Source of the DNA: UBA10649 sp963793105
GTDB taxonomy: Bacteria; Actinomycetota; Actinomycetes; S36-B12
Direction of reading: 5' to 3'
Length of the DNA stretch: 64,000 bases
Assembly: GCA_963793105.1 (NCBI GenBank)
Contig: CAWBZB010000008.1
Span: 124,001-188,000 of the forward strand
The notes beneath the pieces are model-generated. The model ran no database searches and was not told where the DNA came from. It saw only the letters and a list, made by a program, of their open reading frames with translations. Positions 58,386-64,000 of this stretch are shown one piece after another. The translations under genes and the position numbers were made by a program. Position 1 is the stretch's first letter. Each line of letters starts with the position of its first letter.

Positions 58386-60026
58386 ATGACGCCCTCCGTG
58401 TCGGTGGCCGGCGCCATCCTCGAGCTGCTGGGCCGGCACGGCACGAGCACGGTCTTCGGGATTCCGGGTGTGCACAACCTGCCGTTCTGGGACGTCGACA
58501 CCGATGCGGCACCCCAGATCATCGGCGTCCGTCACGAGCAGGCCGCGGGGTATGCCGCCGACGCCCTGTACCGGGCGACGGGCACGCCGTCGGCCGCCCT
58601 GCTCACCAGCGGGCCAGGAACCGCCAACGTGCTGACCGCGTTCGGCGAGGCCTTCATCAGCGGCTCGCCGGTCATCGTCCTGGCCAGTGAGGTGGGCCAG
58701 GCGCTGCGCCACCCTGGCGGGCATCGCGGCATCCTGCACGAGATGCCCGACCAGGGCGCGATGTTCGAGGCCTTCGGCGCCACCGCGCGGTCCGCCCGCA
58801 CGCGTCAGGAGGCCATCGCCTCGACGGTGCTCGCCCTTCGTGATGCGTGGGGGCCACCGTCCCGGGGCAGCTACGTCGGCGTGCCGACCGATGTCCTCAG
58901 CGAGGAGTGGACGGCCGCCATCCCGCACATCCCGCGGCTGCCCGCACCCGGCGCGGACCAGAACGAGGTCACCAACCTCGCAGAGCTGATCCAGGCGTCC
59001 GGCCGAGTGGTGCTCTGGTTGGGAGCCGGCGTCGTCGCCGCAGACGCCGAGGACGCGGCGCGGCGCCTGGCGCACCGCCTCGGCGCACCCGTCCTGACCA
59101 GCTACGCCGGACGCGGACTCCTCGCCGGCGACCCGCTGCTCGTCGACGCGCCCGTCCACGAGCCCGAGGTCGACGCGCTGCTGGCCGAGGCCGACCTGCT
59201 GCTCGTGATCGGCTCGGGCTTCGACGCCATGAACACCAAGAACTGGCGGATGACCCTGCCGCCCCGACGCGCCGCCCTCACCCTCGGCGACGTCATCGAG
59301 CGCACCGCCGACTTCGACTGCCTGATCGCCGCCGACGCCGCACTGGGCCTGGCCGACCTCGAGGAGGCACTCGACGCCGTCGGGGTGCCCCCGCGGGATC
59401 CCTGGACCGACGTGTCCGTCATTCGACCGGCGCTGTTCGCGAGGCTGGCCGCGGATCCCCGCACGAAGGACGCCGTCACCTGGGTGCAGCAGGTGTCCGC
59501 CGGCTGGCCGGCAGCGGGCGCGGTGATCTGCGACATGGCGATCGGCGCCTACTGGATCGGCGGGTACTCGAGCCAGCCGCGGCCGCGTCGGCTGATGCAC
59601 GCGGTCGGCTGGGGCACCCTGGGGTACGCGATGCCCGCAGCGCTGGGTCCCGCGAGCGTCGGGATCCCCACCCTCGCGGTGTGCGGCGACGGCGGTCCGA
59701 TGTTCGCACTCGGCGAGCTGGCCACGATGGCGCAGGAGTCACTGCCCGTCACCACCCTGATCGTCGACGACGGCGGCTACGGGATGCTCCGCTACGACCA
59801 GCAGGTGTTCGGGCACCCGGAGCGCGGCGTCGACCTGGTCGTGCCGGAGTGGCACGCCCTGGGACAGGCGTTCGGGATCACCGTCGAGACGGTGCCCGGC
59901 GTCGAGGCGCTGGGTGCGGCCTTGCAGCGGGCGCACGAGGCCAATCTGCGCGGCGAGCCGCGCCTGGTGATCTGGAAGCACGCGCTGTTCCCGCCGAAGA
60001 CGCAGTCACCCCGCTGGTTCGAGTAG
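58386..60026 (+). CDS. Thiamine-diphosphate-dependent enzyme (acetolactate synthase/decarboxylase family)
   Basis: 546 residues with the three-domain layout of the family. The N-terminal PYR domain has VFGIPGVHNLPFWD and GVRHEQAAGYAADALYRATG with the catalytic Glu; the PP domain has VCGDGGPMFALGELATMAQ and LIVDDGGYGMLRYD. The usual Asn-Asn of the GDG-NN metal motif reads Asp-Asp. It may be a carboligase or 2-keto-acid decarboxylase (benzoylformate- or phenylpyruvate-decarboxylase-like). It is the last gene of the catechol operon. Confidence 0.9.
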   Translation: MTPSVSVAGAILELLGRHGTSTVFGIPGVHNLPFWDVDTDAAPQIIGVRHEQAAGYAADALYRATGTPSAALLTSGPGTANVLTAFGEAFISGSPVIVLASEVGQALRHPGGHRGILHEMPDQGAMFEAFGATARSARTRQEAIASTVLALRDAWGPPSRGSYVGVPTDVLSEEWTAAIPHIPRLPAPGADQNEVTNLAELIQASGRVVLWLGAGVVAADAEDAARRLAHRLGAPVLTSYAGRGLLAGDPLLVDAPVHEPEVDALLAEADLLLVIGSGFDAMNTKNWRMTLPPRRAALTLGDVIERTADFDCLIAADAALGLADLEEALDAVGVPPRDPWTDVSVIRPALFARLAADPRTKDAVTWVQQVSAGWPAAGAVICDMAIGAYWIGGYSSQPRPRRLMHAVGWGTLGYAMPAALGPASVGIPTLAVCGDGGPMFALGELATMAQESLPVTTLIVDDGGYGMLRYDQQVFGHPERGVDLVVPEWHALGQAFGITVETVPGVEALGAALQRAHEANLRGEPRLVIWKHALFPPKTQSPRWFE

Positions 60027-60106
60027 ACCGCGCCCGCTCCTCGCCGCGCTTCCCGGGCCCGCGACCTCTAGCGTGAGGCGGACGGTGCCCTGGGGAGGAG
60101 ACCACC

Positions 60107-61435
60107 ATGTCGCGCACCCGAACCCTTGTCCTCGCTGTCTCGACCGCCGTGCTCGTCGTGACCACGGCCGCGTCGCCGGCCCGCGCGGCCATGCCGCCCC
60201 TGCCTCCACCGCCCTCGCCCCAGGACCAGGTGCGCACGACGAACGCGATGCTGCAGCTGCCGGACCTGACCGGGCCACTGGCTCCTGAGACGACCGCGTG
60301 GTCGGGCGGCTTCACCATCCCCGCCGGAGGCGAGGACCCGATGTGGCTGTGTCGGTACCGCGCCGACAGGTACATCCACCTGCCAGGCGACACGACCCTG
60401 CAGTACGACAGCGCCGTCGGACGCGTCACGCAGAACGTGTACGTCTACGAGTCGGAGACCGTGGCCGCCGCCGCCCTGGCGCAGACCCGGACCCGGCTGG
60501 CCGCGACATGCAGCGGGACCTGGGATCTGGACACGTGGCGGACGCGGTTGAGCTGGGGCGACTACCCCGTCGGCAGCGGTCCCACCGGTGTGTGGGTGCG
60601 CTCCGACGCCGTGAAGGGCACGGCGACCGGCAACTCGTCCATGTACGTCACCGTCGTGCCGGTGGGCAACGCGCTCAACGTCGTCTGGCTCGACGCGCCG
60701 ATGGCGACCACGACCCGCGGGCAGCGACAGGCCCTGGACTCGCTGGCGTCGACGCTGGCCACTCGCCTGGATCACGCGGCCTCGCTTCCGGTCACGCAGA
60801 GCGACCTGCTGACCAAGGCCCAGACCGACATGCTCCAGCCCTCGGATGTACCCGCTGCCCTGCCGCTCCAGACACCGGCTCAGGGCGGGTGGTCCATCTT
60901 CGAGGCCAGCACCCCGGGCCTGCCTGGCGAGTCTCCCGACGGGTCCACGCTGCGGGCCGGCATCGCCGACTTCACGTCCAACCTCGCCGCCAACGAGGGC
61001 TCCCAGCCCGGCAGCCTGTGGCAGGAGGTCACCGCCTACCCGGACGAGGCGTCGGCGCAGGCCGCGTGGCGGGCCTTCCGGACGTCGATCCTCAGGGGCA
61101 CGAAGACCCCCCACGCCCCGCTCAGCTCGACGAAGCCCACGACTCGGCTGACCACCGGTGAGTCGACTCTGGTCGTCGACGGCACGGCTGGTCTGTGGAG
61201 TCGCTGGTTCCAGAGCCTCCCCGCGGGCAACTCCGAATGCCGCAACGACGCGGGCACGCGCGTCCCGTGCCTGGACATGTCGAACAAGCGGTACTCGATC
61301 TACCTGCTGGTCGGGTCGACCATCCAGTCGGCGTCCTACTCAGCCACCGTCGACGAGCTCGCCGACATGCCGCTCGATCAACTCGCCGTCAACCAGCTGG
61401 CGGAGCAGCTCGCGCTGCGCTGGGCCGCCGCCTGA
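60107..61435 (+). CDS. Secreted protein of unknown function
   Basis: 442 residues. The signal peptide is MSRTRTLVLAVSTAVLVVTT with a cut near ASPARAA, followed by a Pro-rich linker. The mature part seems to contain two related halves, each with a Trp-rich strand region (for example TRLSWGDYPVGSGPTGVWVR and GTAGLWSRWFQSLPAG), recalling extracellular sensor-like domains of actinobacteria. Four Cys residues could form two disulfides. No enzyme motif is seen. GGGGAGGAG precedes the ATG. Confidence 0.78.
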   Translation: MSRTRTLVLAVSTAVLVVTTAASPARAAMPPLPPPPSPQDQVRTTNAMLQLPDLTGPLAPETTAWSGGFTIPAGGEDPMWLCRYRADRYIHLPGDTTLQYDSAVGRVTQNVYVYESETVAAAALAQTRTRLAATCSGTWDLDTWRTRLSWGDYPVGSGPTGVWVRSDAVKGTATGNSSMYVTVVPVGNALNVVWLDAPMATTTRGQRQALDSLASTLATRLDHAASLPVTQSDLLTKAQTDMLQPSDVPAALPLQTPAQGGWSIFEASTPGLPGESPDGSTLRAGIADFTSNLAANEGSQPGSLWQEVTAYPDEASAQAAWRAFRTSILRGTKTPHAPLSSTKPTTRLTTGESTLVVDGTAGLWSRWFQSLPAGNSECRNDAGTRVPCLDMSNKRYSIYLLVGSTIQSASYSATVDELADMPLDQLAVNQLAEQLALRWAAA

Positions 61436-61447
61436 CGCCTCGTCGAC

Positions 61448-62179
61448 TCACTCCGTCGGGATGAAGCCTGAGTCGAGGTTCCACGGAGCGATCGGTGAGT
61501 TCTCGATCACCCACGTCTGGAGGTCCTTGTCGAGGCCGGTGATGATCACGAGGCCGACGAGGATGAAGACGATGCCGAGCCCCCGGCGGAACCAGCTGTG
61601 CGGATCGGCCGCCCAGCGGGCATTCCCGATGAACTTCTGGCCCAGCAGCGCGATCGCGAGCAGGGTCGCGCACAGGCCGAGAACGTAGCCCAGCAGCAGG
61701 AACATCCCCTGTGCCAGCGACGCCGGCAGCACCGTCACGATCACGTACCCGTACATCGGCGAGCACGAGGAGAAGACCGGCCCGAGGGCCGCACCGGTCA
61801 GGACGGCGCCGCCCATGCCCTGCTGCTGCCGAGCGGAGGCCAGTCGCGTGGTCGACCGCTCCTGCAGCTTGAGGGCGGCCGAGATGCGGTCCCAGATCCC
61901 CGGGAAGAGGGACACCAGGCCCAACGCGATGAGGATGCTCCCGCTGATCCACTGCCACACGTTGGTCGGGATCCCGATCAACGCCGTGCTGGCCTTGAGG
62001 ACCAGCGTGAAGACGACGATCGAGAGTCCCAGCGACGCGGTGATCACGTACGCGCGACGCCGTGCCTGCCGAGTCGACGGACCGAGGGAGCCACCGACGA
62101 TCACCGGCAGCATGGGCAGCACGCACGGCGCCAGCGTGGTGAGCACCCCGGCGACGACCGCGCCGAGGAAGAGGAGCAT
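61448..62179 (-). CDS. CcdA/DsbD-like thiol-transport membrane protein
   Basis: 243 residues with about six membrane helices. TTLAPCVLPMLPVIVGGSLG holds the first redox Cys in the APCVLP motif. The partner Cys is in GPVFSSCSPMYGYVIV. Such proteins pass electrons from cytoplasmic thioredoxin to extracytoplasmic thiol proteins. The start codon overlaps the stop of the thioredoxin-like lipoprotein gene (TGATG), so the two form a pair. Confidence 0.9.
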   Translation of the reverse strand: MLLFLGAVVAGVLTTLAPCVLPMLPVIVGGSLGPSTRQARRRAYVITASLGLSIVVFTLVLKASTALIGIPTNVWQWISGSILIALGLVSLFPGIWDRISAALKLQERSTTRLASARQQQGMGGAVLTGAALGPVFSSCSPMYGYVIVTVLPASLAQGMFLLLGYVLGLCATLLAIALLGQKFIGNARWAADPHSWFRRGLGIVFILVGLVIITGLDKDLQTWVIENSPIAPWNLDSGFIPTE

Positions 62180-62775
62180 CAGGCGGTCTGCCCGGCGATG
62201 TCCTCCGCCGTCGACGACCCGGTCCACTTGGCCAGCTCGTTGCCGTCCGCATCCACCTGGACGAACGTGTGCTGCGTGGTCACGCCGTACTGCCGCTTCA
62301 GCTCATCTGAGGTGTCGAAGTCGACCTTGACGATGGTCAGGCCAGCAGGAATCGCGGCGGGGTCGGCCTCGAGGTTCTTCTGCGTCTCCTGGCAGGTCGG
62401 GCACCAGGAGGCGTTGAAGAAGAGCACCACCGTGCCGTCGTCGTACGTCTCCTTGCCGGCCTCGTAGTCCGACAGCGTGATGTAGGCACCGGCTGACGAC
62501 TCGGACGTCATCGCGTCGGTCTCGGCCATCTCCTCGTCGGCGGCCATCTCCTCGGACGACCCGTCGTCGGAGTGACCCTCGGCACCCTCGGACGCCATCG
62601 CGTCGGTCTCGGCCATCTCCTCGTCGGCGGCCATCTCCTCGGACGCCATCGCCGACTCCGCAGCCGGCGCCGCGGATTCCGTCGAGGCGGAGGTGGAGCC
62701 GCATGCCGTGAGAACGAGCGCGGTTGCGGCCAGGGGCAGGGCGAATCGGGCGATGAGTGAGCGTGAGTTCGTCAT
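62179..62775 (-). CDS. Thioredoxin-like lipoprotein with acidic Met-rich repeats
   Basis: 198 residues. The lipobox is TALVLTACGSTS. A low-complexity acidic, Met-rich linker follows, in which ADEEMAETDAM occurs twice as part of an 87-base DNA duplication (62509-62558 and 62596-62645). The thioredoxin domain has LFFNASWCPTCQETQKNL (CPTC) and TQHTFVQVD. It is probably reduced by the CcdA-like protein. The linker could bind metal ions, but that is a guess. The ATG of MTNSRSL is the likely start. Confidence 0.85.
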   Translation of the reverse strand: MTNSRSLIARFALPLAATALVLTACGSTSASTESAAPAAESAMASEEMAADEEMAETDAMASEGAEGHSDDGSSEEMAADEEMAETDAMTSESSAGAYITLSDYEAGKETYDDGTVVLFFNASWCPTCQETQKNLEADPAAIPAGLTIVKVDFDTSDELKRQYGVTTQHTFVQVDADGNELAKWTGSSTAEDIAGQTA

Positions 62776-62887
62776 GTGACTATCAGACCCCATCGCGGCG
62801 GACCCGGCCATGCGGAAAGGCTTACGGACTCATTACCGGCACCCGGGATCGGGTCGCGAGCCCGGTCAGCGCCCGTACGCTTGCGAT

Positions 62888-63568
62888 GTGTCCACCATCC
62901 TCGTCGTCGACGACGACCCCACGGTGCGCGAGGTGGTCGTCGCCTACCTGCAGAAGGCCGGCCACGAGACCCTCGAGGCGCCGGACGGTCCCAATGCCAT
63001 CGTGGCCGCCAGGTCCGGACCCGACCTGGTGGTCCTCGACGTCATGCTGCCGGGATTCGACGGGTTCGAGGTGTGCCGCCGACTGCGTGCCGACCGCCCC
63101 GACCTACCGATCGTCATGCTCACCGCGCTCGGCGAGGAGGAGGACCGCATTGCGGGCCTGGACCATGGGGCGGACGACTACCTCAGCAAGCCGTTCTCAC
63201 CGCGCGAACTGGTCCTGCGCGTCGCATCCGTGCTGCGCCGCGTCAACCCGCCCACTCCCGCGGCTCAGCAGGTGCGCGAGGACGGGGCGCTCCGTCTCGA
63301 CCCGGTCGCCCGGATCGCCACGCGCGATGGCGATCCCCTCAGCCTGACCACGCGGGAGTTCGACCTGCTCGCCCACTTCATGGCCCACCCCGGGGAGGCC
63401 TTCTCGCGCGAACAGCTGCTCGCCGAGGTCTGGGGCTGGGACTACGGGGACCTCACGACGGTCACCGTCCACGTCCGCAGGCTGCGCGAGAAGATCGAGG
63501 ACGATCCCAGTTCACCCTCGCACCTGGTCACCGTCTGGGGCGTCGGCTACCGCTGGGACACCGCATGA
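62888..63568 (+). CDS. OmpR-family response regulator
   Basis: 226 residues. The receiver has ILVVDDDPTVREVVVAYLQ, Asp in LVVLDVMLPGFDG, Thr in IVMLTALGEE and Lys in YLSKPFSPREL; the winged helix has LTTREFDLLAHFMAHPGEAF and LVTVWGVGYRW. The GTG at 62888 is 6 bases after TACGCT and so may be leaderless. It is divergent from the thioredoxin-like lipoprotein and coupled to the kinase by an ATGA overlap. Its signal is unknown. Confidence 0.92.
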   Translation: MSTILVVDDDPTVREVVVAYLQKAGHETLEAPDGPNAIVAARSGPDLVVLDVMLPGFDGFEVCRRLRADRPDLPIVMLTALGEEEDRIAGLDHGADDYLSKPFSPRELVLRVASVLRRVNPPTPAAQQVREDGALRLDPVARIATRDGDPLSLTTREFDLLAHFMAHPGEAFSREQLLAEVWGWDYGDLTTVTVHVRRLREKIEDDPSSPSHLVTVWGVGYRWDTA

Positions 63569-64000
63569 CACCCGAGGTCGAGGTCGTCCTCATCGCCTCC
63601 GGGGCCGCCACTGCCACGGGCGTGGTCGGCCTGTTCGCCGTCAACTGGCTGGGCCGACGAGCACCGCGGGCCGCGGCCGCCGTCGCCCCCATCACTCCGG
63701 TCCTCGCCGTCGCCGTGGCCCTGGCCGTCGTCGGCCGCGCCATGTTCATCTCCCCGCATGACCTGACCGTGCTGACCTGGATCGTGGCGGCCACCGTGCC
63801 CCTGGCCGTCGTCTTCGGCATCGTCGCCGCCCGGCGACTCGACGAGCAGACGCGGGCCACTGCCGCGGCCGCCGCGGAACTCGAGGCCAGCCGCGACCTG
63901 GAGCGCCAGCGCCGCGAGATGGTGTCGTGGATCAGCCACGACCTTCGGACTCCGCTGGCCGGCATGCGCGCGATGACGGAGGCACTGCAGGACGGCGTGG
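63565..64000 (+). CDS. Sensor histidine kinase, N-terminal part
   Basis: About 145 residues are visible before the window ends. Three hydrophobic segments (for example VVLIASGAATATGVVGLFAV) are followed by an Ala/Glu/Arg-rich helix and the DHp motif MVSWISHDLRTPLAGMRAMT with the phospho-His. It is the partner of the response regulator just upstream. The ATPase domain lies beyond the window. Confidence 0.88.
   Translation, partial: MTPEVEVVLIASGAATATGVVGLFAVNWLGRRAPRAAAAVAPITPVLAVAVALAVVGRAMFISPHDLTVLTWIVAATVPLAVVFGIVAARRLDEQTRATAAAAAELEASRDLERQRREMVSWISHDLRTPLAGMRAMTEALQDGV

Noticed and set aside
32583..60026. The catabolic island as a recent mobile element
   Set aside because: I found no integrase, transposase, tRNA end or direct-repeat att site at its edges; base composition looks like the rest. 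Acquisition by transfer remains possible but is not shown.

Overview
The window reads as chromosome of a GC-rich Actinomycetota bacterium that makes mycothiol. It carries mshA and mshD, GlnR next to mshD, the carD/ispD/ispF/cysS/rlmB block with an LpqE-like lipoprotein beside carD, the senX3-regX3/phoU phosphate module, and a helix-turn-helix regulator/HbhA-like/DUF2516 trio, all arrangements known from mycobacteria and relatives. Coding density is very high: genes often overlap by ATGA or GTGA, and no gene-free stretch reaches 300 bases. I see no tRNA, rRNA, CRISPR array, transposase or integrase.

Layout. 1-32.5 kb is core chromosome. It holds a truncated DUF4032 gene and a CPA2 antiporter; rlmB, cysS, a small FMN/F420-type oxidoreductase, a secreted protein, ispF, ispD and carD (all minus); an lpqE-like lipoprotein; regX3-senX3 divergent from phoU with a PHO-box-like motif between them; mshA, a YbjN protein, gpm and an AlaX-type editing protein; a macrodomain protein; the DUF2516/HbhA-like/regulator operon; asparaginase; dtd; ygfZ-fur-nitrobindin with a 33-aa membrane peptide; a DUF4395/thioredoxin pair; a hydrolase; glnR-mshD; a polyphosphate block (ppk, CYTH-CHAD, NUDIX-phosphatase); a broken lipoprotein gene; divergent glgC/glgA; and an EamA transporter.

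32.5-60 kb is a catabolic island. The first half (32.6-42.9 kb) has two aldehyde dehydrogenases flanking a GntR/FCD regulator, an acyl-CoA dehydrogenase, a CaiB-type CoA-transferase, a class-I glutamine amidotransferase-like hydrolase, a glutamine-synthetase-like ligase, an alcohol dehydrogenase and a P450. The second half (43-60 kb) has an APC permease, an acetoacetate-decarboxylase-family protein, a second GS-like ligase and second amidotransferase, a second P450, a MarR regulator, a PuuD-like hydrolase, and a long plus-strand operon. That operon encodes an HpaE-like aldehyde dehydrogenase, HpaD/LigB-type extradiol dioxygenase, FAH-family protein, ferredoxin, ferredoxin reductase, PLP decarboxylase, a Rossmann-like protein of unknown function and a ThDP enzyme. 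Six 16-bp pseudopalindromes close to CGTTCGGGCCCGAACG lie in five intergenic regions of the second half and look like the operators of the MarR protein. Two TTGATAAATG-containing sites in the first half are candidate GntR operators. I infer uptake of an amine, protection by gamma-glutamylation, P450 and dehydrogenase oxidation, release of glutamate by amidotransferase-like hydrolases, and partial meta-cleavage of a catechol such as a dihydroxyphenylacetate. The substrate is not known.

60-64 kb has a secreted protein, a CcdA/DsbD-like membrane protein with a thioredoxin-like lipoprotein, and a two-component system cut by the window end.

Cautions. Four reading-frame breaks, all +1 in sense (one extra base or two missing), occur in ispD, the HbhA-like gene and, twice, a lipoprotein gene. 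They may be real or assembly errors. Three convergent gene junctions hold long hairpins of one sequence family, each beside GC-rich short repeats.
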